Shown here in pieces: positions 1 to 9,086 of a stretch of DNA of 64,000 bases. Source of the stretch: Carboxylicivirga mesophila. GTDB lineage: Bacteria > Bacteroidota > Bacteroidia > Bacteroidales > Marinilabiliaceae. Below the pieces are notes generated by a model, which searched no databases, was not told the origin of the DNA, and was given only the letters and a program-made list of their open reading frames with translations. How positions within the stretch are numbered: the first letter of the stretch is position 1; every line of letters begins with the position of its first letter. The stretch is from the NCBI RefSeq assembly GCF_018271975.1, contig NZ_JAGUCN010000006.1, forward strand, positions 62,001 to 126,000, given 5' to 3'. Both the position numbers and the translations under genes were made by a program.

Positions 1-638
1 GGACTGTGGTATGGCTTAATTCCGATAGTAAGCTTCGTTTTCCTGTGTCTTTTGACAATATGAAGGAAAGAAGGGTTGAATTGTTAGGGGAAGCATTTTT
101 TAAGGTAGCGCATAATGCTGAGGTGCCTTTTATTGTTAATGCCGATGAGTTGGATGTTAAAGTTTTGGGAACTTCGTTTAATGTCACAGCATGGCCTGAA
201 TATGATAAATGGAGTGTTGCTTTAGAGGAGGGAAAAGTTAGTCTGTTTAATGCTAAATCCGATTCTAAGAAAGCACTACTTACAATGAAACCTAATGAAG
301 TGGTAACTTTTGATCGTGAATCAAGAAGTTTAAATGTGGCTCATGTTAATGATCTTGAAAGGTATAGTGAGTGGAAGGATGGTCGTTTAGTATTTTTGGG
401 AGATGACATCGAAACAGTGATGCAAAAGCTGGATAAGTGGTATAATGTGGAAACGGTTATTGCCGATGAAGCACTCAAAGATTTTCACTTTACTGCTACT
501 TTTACTAAAGAAACACTCAACCAGGCTTTAAGTCTGTTATGTAGTACCTCAGGTATAGCATACAAGATAGAGGCTGCTGTGCAAATGCCAGACGGAAACT
601 ACACGAAGCGAAAGGTGGTACTGTCTTCGATAAAATAA
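1..638 (+). CDS. FecR family anti-sigma factor, C-terminal part (cut by left edge)
   Basis: This is the periplasmic part of a FecR-type anti-sigma factor. Such proteins sit in the inner membrane, sense a SusC-type transducer and control an ECF sigma factor. The reading frame is open from the left edge, so the start, the cytoplasmic anti-sigma segment and the TM helix lie outside the window. Visible are the FecR core (VELLGEAFFKVAH, then VLGTSFNV) and the C-terminal DUF4974 secretin/STN-like domain (GRLVFLGDDIETVMQKL to TLNQALSLL). The next gene is a SusC with an N-terminal STN domain, which is the expected partner for trans-envelope signalling. The cognate ECF sigma gene should lie just left of the window. 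A strong terminator follows the stop codon. The call is confident; the true gene is longer than shown. Confidence 0.93.
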   Translation, partial: TVVWLNSDSKLRFPVSFDNMKERRVELLGEAFFKVAHNAEVPFIVNADELDVKVLGTSFNVTAWPEYDKWSVALEEGKVSLFNAKSDSKKALLTMKPNEVVTFDRESRSLNVAHVNDLERYSEWKDGRLVFLGDDIETVMQKLDKWYNVETVIADEALKDFHFTATFTKETLNQALSLLCSTSGIAYKIEAAVQMPDGNYTKRKVVLSSIK

Positions 639-658
639 ACTGGACAACAATAATAAAA

Positions 659-690
659 AACAGAGGGGTGATGACGCACTCCTCTGTTTT
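659..690 (+). terminator. Rho-independent terminator after fecR
   Basis: Arms AACAGAGGGGTG and CACTCCTCTGTT pair over 12 bp with one G-T wobble around a short loop, and the right arm runs into a T tract. It separates fecR transcription from the susC unit. Confidence 0.8.
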
Positions 691-783
691 GCAACTTATA
701 CCCAAATGTTAATCAGGTAAAATAAATGTTAATTTAAGCTAAAGGCAAAAATATGAAAAAATAGAAACAACCGGTTATTTCCG

Positions 784-3700
784 ATGAGATATATAGAAAA
801 AAAAGTGTCAGTATGGAGAAGCTTATTGTTGACAATCATGTTGGTCAATGCCTCTCTAATACCTGATCTGTGTGCGCAGGAAAATGGGATTCACCTGGAT
901 GAGAAAGATGTTTCCATTAAGGATGTATTGCGGAAAATTGAAAGAATGAATGGTTATTTCTTCCTCTACAACAACAATCTGATTGATGTGGAGCGTAAGA
1001 TTGATATACAAGTCTCCAATGCTGTAATTGATGAGGTTATTCCTCTTATTTTCAGCAATCAAAAAGTTAATTACGTCATTCATGACAGGCAAATTGTTCT
1101 TTCACCTTATGAGCTGCAGGCATTTAAAGGCCGTGAGTATATAGCGCAGGGGAGGGTTATTGATGAACAAGGGCAGCCCCTCATTGGTGTGGCCATTGGT
1201 GTGTTAGGTACAACGCGAGGTACAATTACGAATATGGAAGGGCAGTTTAAAATTGAATTGGATCGTCCGGTTGCTGAATTGATATTTACTTTTGTTGGCA
1301 TGAATACTATTCGTTTTGACTATCAAGGCGAAGAAGATATTCAGGTTGTGATGTCGGCCAAAAATCAATTGATTGATGAGGTGATTGTTGTAGCATATGG
1401 TCGGCAGGCTGCCATGACGGTCACCGGGGCTGTACATTCCATCAATATGCAAAAAGTTGAGAATGCAGGTGTGCCTCAGGTGGCCAATTTGGTGCAAGGA
1501 GTTGCTCCCGGATTATTGGTGATTAATTCATCAGGTATGCCGGGTGAAAAGCCCAAAATGCGTATCCATGGCGAAGGTTCGTTCAATTATTCCAACGAGC
1601 CTTTGTGGGTGATTGATGGTATAATTTATGGGCACTCTTCCCCGGATATTAACCCCACCGATATAGAGTCGGTTTCTGTATTGAAAGATGCTGCTGCTAC
1701 AGCACTTTACGGTTCCAGGGCTTCAAATGGCATCATAATGGTTGAAACAAAGGTTGGAAAGTCTGGGCATAATGCCTTTACTTTTAACTCCAACGTGGGT
1801 GTTACTCAGCTCAACCAAGGGCGTTTTCAGATGATGAACGGGAAGGAGTTATATGATTATACCATTGGTTTTGTCAATGATCAAAATCAATTTACCATGC
1901 CAGATCCTGACTCTGATAATGTTCTTAAAAGTACCAATTGGCTCGATATTGTATCAAAAACGGGTGTTGTTCAAGATTATAATTTGTCATACGAAGGCGG
2001 CCGAAAGGGAGTGTTGATTTATGCCAACCTGGGATATTTCGAAGAAAAGGGTGCCGTTATCGGGCATGAGTGGAATAAGATTTCCGGGCGAATTAACTTT
2101 GACTACCAGGTATCAGAAAAAGTTAAGATGGAGGCCCGTCTCAGCGGAGTGTTTCAGGATCGATTCAATAAAGAAAATGGAATGCTTCACTACTCATACC
2201 TGATGTTACCATGGGATAATCCTTATCACGAAGATGGAAGTATTAAATTAATTACCAGCGATGACTCCAGCATAGAGTGGTATAGCCGCTATCAGTTGAA
2301 TCCGTTATATGATCAGCAATATAATTATACTCAAAGCAAAAATTACCAATACATGTCAGACCTTAAACTGGAACTTAAGCTGACTGACTGGTTGAGTTTT
2401 TCTTCCGCAAATCGACTGCACAATACGCACAGCCGATATGAAAGCATTGTTGATGCGCGTACTTCTGCTGGTATTGCTAATAATGGTTCCATTGAAAATC
2501 ATTATGCTCAACGCCATTACTTTTCAACCAGTAATATCTTTCGTTTCAATATTGAACAGGAGAAACATCACCTGTTCGGCTTGGCTGCTTATGAATATTC
2601 AAAATCATACTTCAATAATATGAATGGAGCAGGCAGAGGTGTGTATTTCGATCTTGAGACCTTGAATAATACCTCGGTGCCCATGTGGCTGAATGGTACT
2701 AAATCAGAATCTGCATTTTTATCTGGCCTGTGCAATTTTCAGTATAACTACGACCAAAAATATATGATGAATGCTTCATTTAGAAGTGATGGATCATCCC
2801 GTTTTGGCAAAAATAATCGCTTCGGAAATTTCTACTCTGTTGGTTTAGCATGGGCACTACACCGTGAGAAATTTATGAGTGCTGCCGGTTTCATTGATCA
2901 TCTGCGAATCAGGGCAAGTTATGGCTCGGTGGGTAATGCTAATATCAATGAATACGTGGCTTATGGGGTATATAATATGAATAATGTGCAGTACAATGGT
3001 GAGCCTGGCGGTCATCCCAGACGCCTGTCAAACCCTGATCTCACTTGGGAATCAAATTATAATGCCAACTTTGCCATTGATGCTGGTTTATTTCGTCGAT
3101 TAAACCTGACACTGGATATTTACAGTAAGAAAACTGCGAATCTGATACAGGATATACCAATGCCCCTTGTGAGTGGCTTCTACTGGTACACCGACAATGT
3201 AGGCTCGATTCAAAACAGAGGAATAGACATTCTTTTGGAGGGCAGTATTGCCGAAGGACGGTCTTTTGAATGGAGAGCCAATTTTAATGTTAGCTTCAAT
3301 AAGAATAAAGTGATTGAACTAAATGAAGGTGAAGAAATATTTATCGGTAATAAAATAATTCATGAAGGCTGGGATATGAATACCTTATATCTGCGCAAGT
3401 GGGTTGGTGTGAATCCCGAAAATGGAGATCCTTTATGGGAGAAGGTCGTCATCGACGAGAATGGAGATGAGGTGATAGAAATCACCAATAATTATAGCGA
3501 TGCCACGATGCAGCCCGTTGGAAGTACTTCACCGGAGTTCTTCGGAGGTTTTTCCAATACATTACGCTATAAGCGCTTGAGTATGATTGCTGATTTCAAT
3601 TTCGTTTATGGTAATCAGATTTATAATAGTTACCGCGAATTGTTTGATAATGACGGAGCTTATCCCAGTTATAACTCCATGAAACTACATTCGGGTTGGA

Positions 3701-4023
3701 AGCGATGGGAAAAGCCAGGTGATGAGGCCACTCATCCCAAACCTGTGTTTCAGGGTAACAGGTTATCCAATAAGAGTTCGTCGCGTTATATTGAAGATGG
3801 CAGTTATATACGTTTGCGGCAACTGGTGTTACGCTATACGTTACCCGAAAAGTATATCAATCGGATAGGCCTGAAAACGGCAGAGTTGAGTGTGTCTGGC
3901 GCTAACTTATGGACATGGGCTAACTTTTCAGGTATGGACCCGGAAGTTGGTATTGAAGGTTATTCCCAAGCGTTGTATCCGGTGACACGTAAGTTTATGC
4001 TTGGAGTTGATATTAGTTTTTAA
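784..4023 (+). CDS. SusC/RagA-family TonB-dependent transducer with STN domain
   Basis: An outer-membrane TonB-dependent importer of 1079 aa, the SusC half of a SusCD pair that takes up oligosaccharides or glycopeptides. In order: signal peptide (about residues 1-31), STN domain (about 37-107) that signals to FecR, carboxypeptidase-regulatory-like beta-sandwich (about 120-205), the EVIVVAYG segment near residue 200, plug (about 212-325, with WVIDGIIYG and ALYGSRASNGIIMVETK), then a 22-strand-type barrel ending in an aromatic-rich C-terminus (FMLGVDISF). The STN domain places it under sigma/anti-sigma control with the upstream fecR. The ATG of the next gene, susD, overlaps its stop codon by one base, so the two are translationally coupled. 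The substrate cannot be read from the sequence; neighbouring GH109 and metalloprotease genes suggest a glycoprotein. Confidence 0.96.
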   Translation: MRYIEKKVSVWRSLLLTIMLVNASLIPDLCAQENGIHLDEKDVSIKDVLRKIERMNGYFFLYNNNLIDVERKIDIQVSNAVIDEVIPLIFSNQKVNYVIHDRQIVLSPYELQAFKGREYIAQGRVIDEQGQPLIGVAIGVLGTTRGTITNMEGQFKIELDRPVAELIFTFVGMNTIRFDYQGEEDIQVVMSAKNQLIDEVIVVAYGRQAAMTVTGAVHSINMQKVENAGVPQVANLVQGVAPGLLVINSSGMPGEKPKMRIHGEGSFNYSNEPLWVIDGIIYGHSSPDINPTDIESVSVLKDAAATALYGSRASNGIIMVETKVGKSGHNAFTFNSNVGVTQLNQGRFQMMNGKELYDYTIGFVNDQNQFTMPDPDSDNVLKSTNWLDIVSKTGVVQDYNLSYEGGRKGVLIYANLGYFEEKGAVIGHEWNKISGRINFDYQVSEKVKMEARLSGVFQDRFNKENGMLHYSYLMLPWDNPYHEDGSIKLITSDDSSIEWYSRYQLNPLYDQQYNYTQSKNYQYMSDLKLELKLTDWLSFSSANRLHNTHSRYESIVDARTSAGIANNGSIENHYAQRHYFSTSNIFRFNIEQEKHHLFGLAAYEYSKSYFNNMNGAGRGVYFDLETLNNTSVPMWLNGTKSESAFLSGLCNFQYNYDQKYMMNASFRSDGSSRFGKNNRFGNFYSVGLAWALHREKFMSAAGFIDHLRIRASYGSVGNANINEYVAYGVYNMNNVQYNGEPGGHPRRLSNPDLTWESNYNANFAIDAGLFRRLNLTLDIYSKKTANLIQDIPMPLVSGFYWYTDNVGSIQNRGIDILLEGSIAEGRSFEWRANFNVSFNKNKVIELNEGEEIFIGNKIIHEGWDMNTLYLRKWVGVNPENGDPLWEKVVIDENGDEVIEITNNYSDATMQPVGSTSPEFFGGFSNTLRYKRLSMIADFNFVYGNQIYNSYRELFDNDGAYPSYNSMKLHSGWKRWEKPGDEATHPKPVFQGNRLSNKSSSRYIEDGSYIRLRQLVLRYTLPEKYINRIGLKTAELSVSGANLWTWANFSGMDPEVGIEGYSQALYPVTRKFMLGVDISF

Positions 4024-5519
4024 TGCAGACAATGGTGAGTATTATGAGTAGAAATATTTTTTTACTGGCAATTGGCTTAGTTTTATTGCAGGCTTGCAAT
4101 CTGGATTTAGAGCCTTATGAGGGACTGCCCGAATCTGAACTTATTGACAGTGACCATGGGATAAAAGGAATTACAGTTGGTAATTATAACTACTTGAAGG
4201 ACTCGTATTATCAGCGCAACTTTCATTTTTTTGGCGAGTATGGCGGTGATAATATTTCACTGAGTGGAACCACCACGGATCATTTGTTTTATTGTTATAA
4301 CTACCAGCATTTCCCGGCTATGTCCAGTACAACCAATTTCTGGGAAAAGGCCTATCAGTTGGTGGTTGGTTGCAACAAAGTGATATTGAGTGTAAACACA
4401 AAAACAGCATCAGCTCAACAGCGTGAACTAAAAGGTGAAAACTTGTTTCTACGGGCGCAAACCTTCTTTCATCTGTGCAATACTTTTGGCAGACCATACT
4501 ATCAAGATCCTGAAAATAATCTGGGAATACCCCTAAAGTTGGATGATGACCTTGAAAATATTCCGCATCGTTCAAGTGTTGAGGAAGTTTATCAGCAGGT
4601 TATATCAGATTTAAAGGAGGCAGAACAGCTCATGACTAGCCGCAAACCAAATATCTACGCTACAAAGGAAGCTGTTCAGGCGCTCTTGTCAAGGGTTTAC
4701 CTATACATGTCAGGAAGCATTGAGAATCCCAATAAAGAGTATGCCTTAATGGCGGTCGAATATGCCACAAAGGTGATTGATTCAGAGATATTTCACCTGC
4801 TTAATACGGAGGTTTATAAGACTTATTTTCAATTAGCTCCGGAAGAAAATATTGAAACAATTTTTGCGGTGAAGCATCTTCCGGACATAGATGATCGAGG
4901 CTGGAATTCCATCGGTTCAATGTATAACTATGTTAATCAGCAGGGTTGGGCTGAGATGTTTGCTTCTGAACCATATCGTGAGCTTTTGGGCCAGAATATG
5001 GAAGATGTACGCCACTCATTTATAGAACCTCAGTATGAGCAGGACGGCGTTACCTTACAGAAACGTAATGGCTATCCCAAATACTATATCAATAAATTCT
5101 CTTTGCAGGAAGGATACCCAACACTTAGTTCGCCCGTATATATTCGTCTTGCGGAAATATATCTGAACCGGGCTGAAGGGAATGCCCGGGCAGGCCATGA
5201 GCAGGCTGCTCTGGATGATGTGAATTTACTTAGGGAGCGCGCCGGTCTTTCAGGTCAACAGCTATATACGATTGATGATCTAAAAGGAAGAGAAAGCGTT
5301 TTGGCAGTTGTGCTGGAAGAGCGCCGACTTGAGTTGGCTTTTGAAGCTCATCGACGTTGGGATATATTCAGAAATGGTCTGACATTGGATCGACGTTATA
5401 GTGGAGTGCACGAGAATGATTTTGAAACACTACTCATTTCTCCTGAACATCTAAGGGTTGTATTTTTTATTCCCGAATCACAAATGATTGTGCAGGATAA
5501 TCTGGTTCAAAATCCATAA
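4023..5519 (+). CDS. SusD/RagB-family nutrient-binding lipoprotein
   Basis: Surface glycan-binding lipoprotein that closes over the SusC barrel. The N-terminus has a lipoprotein signal with lipobox LLQAC and lipidated Cys25 (counted from the ATG that overlaps the susC stop; in-frame ATGs at residues 4 and 8 are also possible starts). The rest matches SusD: an N-terminal tetratricopeptide-like helical region (WEKAYQLVVGCNKVI, then FLRAQTFFHLCNTFGRPYY) and the typical C-terminal helices (RLAEIYLNRAEGNARAG from about residue 374, then VVLEERRLELAFEAHRRWDIFR). Length 498 aa is normal. It forms the SusCD pair with the preceding gene. Confidence 0.95.
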   Translation: MQTMVSIMSRNIFLLAIGLVLLQACNLDLEPYEGLPESELIDSDHGIKGITVGNYNYLKDSYYQRNFHFFGEYGGDNISLSGTTTDHLFYCYNYQHFPAMSSTTNFWEKAYQLVVGCNKVILSVNTKTASAQQRELKGENLFLRAQTFFHLCNTFGRPYYQDPENNLGIPLKLDDDLENIPHRSSVEEVYQQVISDLKEAEQLMTSRKPNIYATKEAVQALLSRVYLYMSGSIENPNKEYALMAVEYATKVIDSEIFHLLNTEVYKTYFQLAPEENIETIFAVKHLPDIDDRGWNSIGSMYNYVNQQGWAEMFASEPYRELLGQNMEDVRHSFIEPQYEQDGVTLQKRNGYPKYYINKFSLQEGYPTLSSPVYIRLAEIYLNRAEGNARAGHEQAALDDVNLLRERAGLSGQQLYTIDDLKGRESVLAVVLEERRLELAFEAHRRWDIFRNGLTLDRRYSGVHENDFETLLISPEHLRVVFFIPESQMIVQDNLVQNP

Positions 5520-5911
5520 TGAAATTAAGACACTGCTGATATATGTTAGTTTTATAAGGGTGCTTATTGTTGAAAATAATTAATTAGCTTTCCTGAATTG
5601 CATGATGATTTTTGTAGCGTTCGTCAATTAATTGGTTATTTGGATTATAAGCTGTTTGATGCCGGAAATTTATACCTTTTTGACGAAAATATCCTCCTTG
5701 ATGCTAAGCGGATGAATATCAATTATATGCGTTGGTCTCTAAAGGAGGCTATGGTTTTTTTATCTCGCTCATATATCCGTAGATGGGATTATTTAACTGC
5801 CTTAAAGCTCTCATTTATTGGTATTAAAACTCTGTACCCTTATTTGCTTAAAATTTGCACCTGTTTCCGCGTCGTTTATGTCAATTTTGAAGATGACTAA
5901 AAACTAGTAAT
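5520..5911 (+). other. 392-bp spacer between susD and the GH109 gene
   Basis: No terminator or convincing promoter was seen. It contains only the doubtful ORF at 5598-5900, described separately. Confidence 0.5.
5598..5900 (+). CDS. doubtful 100-aa ORF, possibly a gene remnant
   Basis: An open frame starting at TTG (5598); the nearest upstream in-frame stop is at 5577-5579, so no ATG start is available. Its composition is protein-like in the middle (WSLKEAMVFLSRSYIRRWDY, then TALKLSFIGIK), which faintly recalls a helical C-terminal segment of larger proteins. I do not recognise the family. No ribosome-binding site precedes it. It could be a decayed fragment or chance. It lies on the same strand as susD and the GH109 gene. 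Confidence 0.22.
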   Translation: MHDDFCSVRQLIGYLDYKLFDAGNLYLFDENILLDAKRMNINYMRWSLKEAMVFLSRSYIRRWDYLTALKLSFIGIKTLYPYLLKICTCFRVVYVNFEDD

Positions 5912-7396
5912 ATGACATCAAGAAGATCTTTTTTAAGGAATATGGCGATGGGTGCAGGTGTTGCAGCAGCAGCTCCATTGGCAAGTTGCAACACGCGCTC
6001 AAACGAGAAAGAAGCTGTTGCTTATATACGCGAGAATGCTGAACGTGTACCAAAGATGGAATTCAATATGTGTGGGTATGCCGCACCAAAGCTTGATAAA
6101 GTACGTGTCGGTTTTGTTGGTATTGGCGATAGAGGTATTGGTGCAGTTGATCGTATGGGTTTCATTGAGGGAGTTGAAGTAACAGCTCTTTGCGATACGC
6201 GTCAGGCGGCTATTGATGGAGCGCAGGCTTCATTGGCAAAATCAGGTTTGCCAAAGGCTAAAGAATTTACAGGTAGCGATACGGCTTTTAAAGCTTTATG
6301 CGATAGTGGCCTGGTTGATTTGGTATATATTGCCACACCATGGGAATGGCACGTGCCTGTTGCCCTGGCTGCAATGCGCGGTGGTAGTCACGCTGCTGTG
6401 GAGGTATCAACGGCTAAAACCATGGACGAGTGCTGGGAAATGGTGGAAGTGTCGGAGCAAACTAAAAAGCACTGCGTGATATTGGAGAACTGCTGTTATG
6501 ATTTCTTCGAACTGTTGACATTGAATATGGCTCGTCAGGGTGCTTTTGGTGATCTGGTGCATGGCGAAGGAGCTTATATTCACGATTTGGATTACTGGCA
6601 CTTTAATAAGCCACAGGATGATAAACCACGTGGTGATGGTGCTTACGACAAGCTATGGCGCTTACATGAAAATACCCGCAAAGCCAATGTGTATCCAACA
6701 CATGGTTTAGGACCTATTTGCCAAGCCATGGATATTAACCGTGGTGATAGAATGGATTACCTGACAGCTATGATGTCGGATGATTTTACTTTAAAGCATC
6801 GCATCAAAGAGTTGGCACCGGACAGACCTGATTTGCAGCAGTTCATTGGCAAAGAAATGCGCGGTAATATGGATATGCAAATGATTAGAACGGTAAAAGG
6901 TCGTACCATCATGATTCAGCACGATATCAGTTCTCCTCGTCCTTATTCACGTATCCACATGTTAAGCGGTACCAAGTGTTTTGCACAAAAATGGCCGTTG
7001 CAGCACATTGCTTTTGGACATAGCAAGGCTGATGATGCTAAAATGAAGGAATTGCAGGAAAAATATACACCTGAAATTGTAAGGCGTATTGGAGAGATGG
7101 CCAAGCAGGTAGGTGGTCATGGAGGTATGGACTTTATGATGGACTGGCGTTTAATCGACTGTCTGCGCAATGGCTTGCCGATGGATATGGATGTATACGA
7201 TGCGGCAGCCTGGAGTTGTATCACGCCACTAAGTGAATGGTCTATTTTAAATGGTTCGAAGCCTATTGATATTCCTGACTTTACAAGGGGCAAGTGGAAA
7301 ACAAATAAACCTGTTGAATTAACACTGAAAGGTGGCGGTACAACGGGAGTAAGAAACCTTAAGAAGGCAGATTCCAATAATCAGTTATCTGTTTAA
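5912..7396 (+). CDS. Gfo/Idh/MocA-fold glycosidase, GH109 (alpha-N-acetylgalactosaminidase-like)
   Basis: A 494-aa NAD-dependent glycosidase-type protein. GH109 enzymes remove terminal alpha-GalNAc using a redox mechanism with tightly bound NAD. The N-terminus has a twin-arginine motif (SRRSFLRN) and a lipobox-like LASC (Cys26), so it is probably exported folded by Tat and lipidated. Next comes the Rossmann motif GFVGIGDRGIG (about 66-76), then HAAVEVSTAKT (about 160-170) replacing the EKP of ordinary Gfo/Idh oxidoreductases, LENCCYD (about 191-197) and YPTHGLGP (261-268). These last three are characteristic of GH109. It follows the SusCD pair, and a hairpin follows its stop. The family call is firm; the exact sugar is inferred from family members. 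Confidence 0.88.
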   Translation: MTSRRSFLRNMAMGAGVAAAAPLASCNTRSNEKEAVAYIRENAERVPKMEFNMCGYAAPKLDKVRVGFVGIGDRGIGAVDRMGFIEGVEVTALCDTRQAAIDGAQASLAKSGLPKAKEFTGSDTAFKALCDSGLVDLVYIATPWEWHVPVALAAMRGGSHAAVEVSTAKTMDECWEMVEVSEQTKKHCVILENCCYDFFELLTLNMARQGAFGDLVHGEGAYIHDLDYWHFNKPQDDKPRGDGAYDKLWRLHENTRKANVYPTHGLGPICQAMDINRGDRMDYLTAMMSDDFTLKHRIKELAPDRPDLQQFIGKEMRGNMDMQMIRTVKGRTIMIQHDISSPRPYSRIHMLSGTKCFAQKWPLQHIAFGHSKADDAKMKELQEKYTPEIVRRIGEMAKQVGGHGGMDFMMDWRLIDCLRNGLPMDMDVYDAAAWSCITPLSEWSILNGSKPIDIPDFTRGKWKTNKPVELTLKGGGTTGVRNLKKADSNNQLSV

Positions 7397-7440
7397 CCTA
7401 AATTCTGTCAGAAATTGCGATTTTTGACCATCTGTACTTA

Positions 7441-7472
7441 ATTAGGATGATGCAGTCATGCGTCATCCTAAT
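7441..7472 (+). terminator. hairpin between GH109 and metalloprotease genes
   Basis: Arms ATTAGGATGATGC and GCGTCATCCTAAT pair over 13 bp with one wobble and a 6-nt loop. The following T run is weak (AATTTCTAT), so it may be a terminator or a partial attenuator. It covers an alternative start at 7458 and argues for the ATG at 7509. Confidence 0.6.
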
Positions 7473-7508
7473 TTCTATCGATATTCAATAACCCATCCAG
7501 ATAAATCT

Positions 7509-9071
7509 ATGAAAACATTTACCTACTTATTAAGTGTTGTGGTAATGATGGTCCTTATGGCATGCTCATCAGATACTCCACAGCCACAACCAGAACCTGA
7601 AAATCCAGAAGAACCAGTCAGCTATAATTACACATCTTCGGCTAAATACAATTTGAATGTAGTTTATTTTGTTCCTAATGATATTAGTGAACGCCAGGAG
7701 TGGCATCGCCGTTTAAGTGAAATTCTTTTAAATGGACAGGATTTTATATTGAAACATATGAAGGCCTATGGGTTTGGCGACAAAACCGTTCATTTGAAAG
7801 TAGATGAGGAACATGCCCGCGTTAAAATAACGCTTGTTAACGGAAAGTATGCCACAAGCCATTATCCATCCGAAGGAGGTGGCACAAAAATAATTGAGGA
7901 ACTGGAGGCTTATTTTGCTAGTCATCCTGATGAAAAAGACAGTGATCATACTTTGGTGTTAATTCCTGTAGATAACCCGGATCCGGGTCAACGAGATATT
8001 CCTTACTATGGTTATGGCCGCTATTGTTTTGCACTCGACTACAACGAAATGGATGTAGCTTATCTGAAAGATGAAGATGAACGCGGACAACGTGCCACAA
8101 CATACATTGGAGGGCTTTTGCATGAGTTGGGCCATGCGCTTAATTTACCTCATAATAAACAAACAGTATCAGCCGATAAGAATCCTGAACAAGGTACTGC
8201 TTTAATGGGAAGCGGAAATTATACCTATGGAAAGTATCCTACATATTTAACCAGGGCTAGCTGTGCAATATTAAATAATTGTCAGGTAGTCAGTACTGAC
8301 GAATCCACTAATTTTTATTCAGAGGTATCATTAAAGGTTACTGATATACAGGCCAAATACGAAAATTCAGAATTGAAGGTCTCAGGTAGTATTGAATGTG
8401 ATGTGCCAGTTAATCAAGTGTGTTTTTATAATGATCCGGCTACAGATAACGCTGATTATGACGCAGTGAGCTGGAGTGTGGCATTGGATGGAGGCAACAG
8501 CTTTAGTGTTAATATGCCTGTTAGTGAGCTTTTTCAGCGCGGAAATACGCCATACGTCTTGCGTTTGCGCTTCTGTCATCAGAATGGAGCCATTTCCACC
8601 TATTCATACGCTTACACATTTAAGGATGACAATCTGCTAATTGAGTTTGGCGATAAGGACTATCTCGACAGGCAAGGGTGGAGCATGGTTGATTTCAGTT
8701 CTGAAGAAGCAGGCGAACAAGCAACTAATGTACTTGATGGTGATCATTCAACTTTTTGGCACTCACGTTGGTCAACAAATGCAGCTTCGTACCCGCATTA
8801 CTTAACCATTGATATGGGACAAAGTCAGACAATTAACGGATTTACATTTGTGCAGCGCGACGGTATGCGCAAAGTAAAGGATATTGAAATATTGCTAAGT
8901 AATGATATGGAAAACTGGGAGAGTCAAGGAAGTTTTGTATTGAAGAACATTAATACAGCGCATCATATTGAACTGAATCAACCGGGTACTTATAGATATT
9001 TTAAAGTAATTGCAAAATCAGCATTTGATGGTCAGCAGTTTGCTGCTATGGCTGAAATAATGTGTTTCTAA
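7509..9071 (+). CDS. secreted zinc metalloprotease lipoprotein with C-terminal discoidin (F5/8C) domain
   Basis: A 520-aa surface protease. The start at 7509 begins a lipoprotein signal with lipobox LMAC (Cys19); the earlier in-frame ATG at 7458 would bury it. A Pro/Glu-rich linker follows. The zinc site is HELGHALNLPH (residues 205-215), the HExxHxxxxxH pattern of metzincin-like enzymes, with a likely Met-turn in ALMGSGNYTYG downstream. A middle beta-rich region precedes an F5/8 type C carbohydrate-binding-like domain (about 390-520: LDGDHSTFWHSRW, LTIDMGQSQTINGFTF). Only 15 bp separate it from the next lipoprotein gene. With GH109 and SusCD nearby, a glycoprotein or mucin-like substrate is plausible but inferred. 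Confidence 0.85.
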   Translation: MKTFTYLLSVVVMMVLMACSSDTPQPQPEPENPEEPVSYNYTSSAKYNLNVVYFVPNDISERQEWHRRLSEILLNGQDFILKHMKAYGFGDKTVHLKVDEEHARVKITLVNGKYATSHYPSEGGGTKIIEELEAYFASHPDEKDSDHTLVLIPVDNPDPGQRDIPYYGYGRYCFALDYNEMDVAYLKDEDERGQRATTYIGGLLHELGHALNLPHNKQTVSADKNPEQGTALMGSGNYTYGKYPTYLTRASCAILNNCQVVSTDESTNFYSEVSLKVTDIQAKYENSELKVSGSIECDVPVNQVCFYNDPATDNADYDAVSWSVALDGGNSFSVNMPVSELFQRGNTPYVLRLRFCHQNGAISTYSYAYTFKDDNLLIEFGDKDYLDRQGWSMVDFSSEEAGEQATNVLDGDHSTFWHSRWSTNAASYPHYLTIDMGQSQTINGFTFVQRDGMRKVKDIEILLSNDMENWESQGSFVLKNINTAHHIELNQPGTYRYFKVIAKSAFDGQQFAAMAEIMCF

Positions 9072-9086
9072 TGACAATATAAACGT

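Noticed and set aside
7458-7508. Upstream ATG for the metalloprotease gene
   Set aside because: It falls inside a hairpin and would bury the lipoprotein signal starting at 7509.
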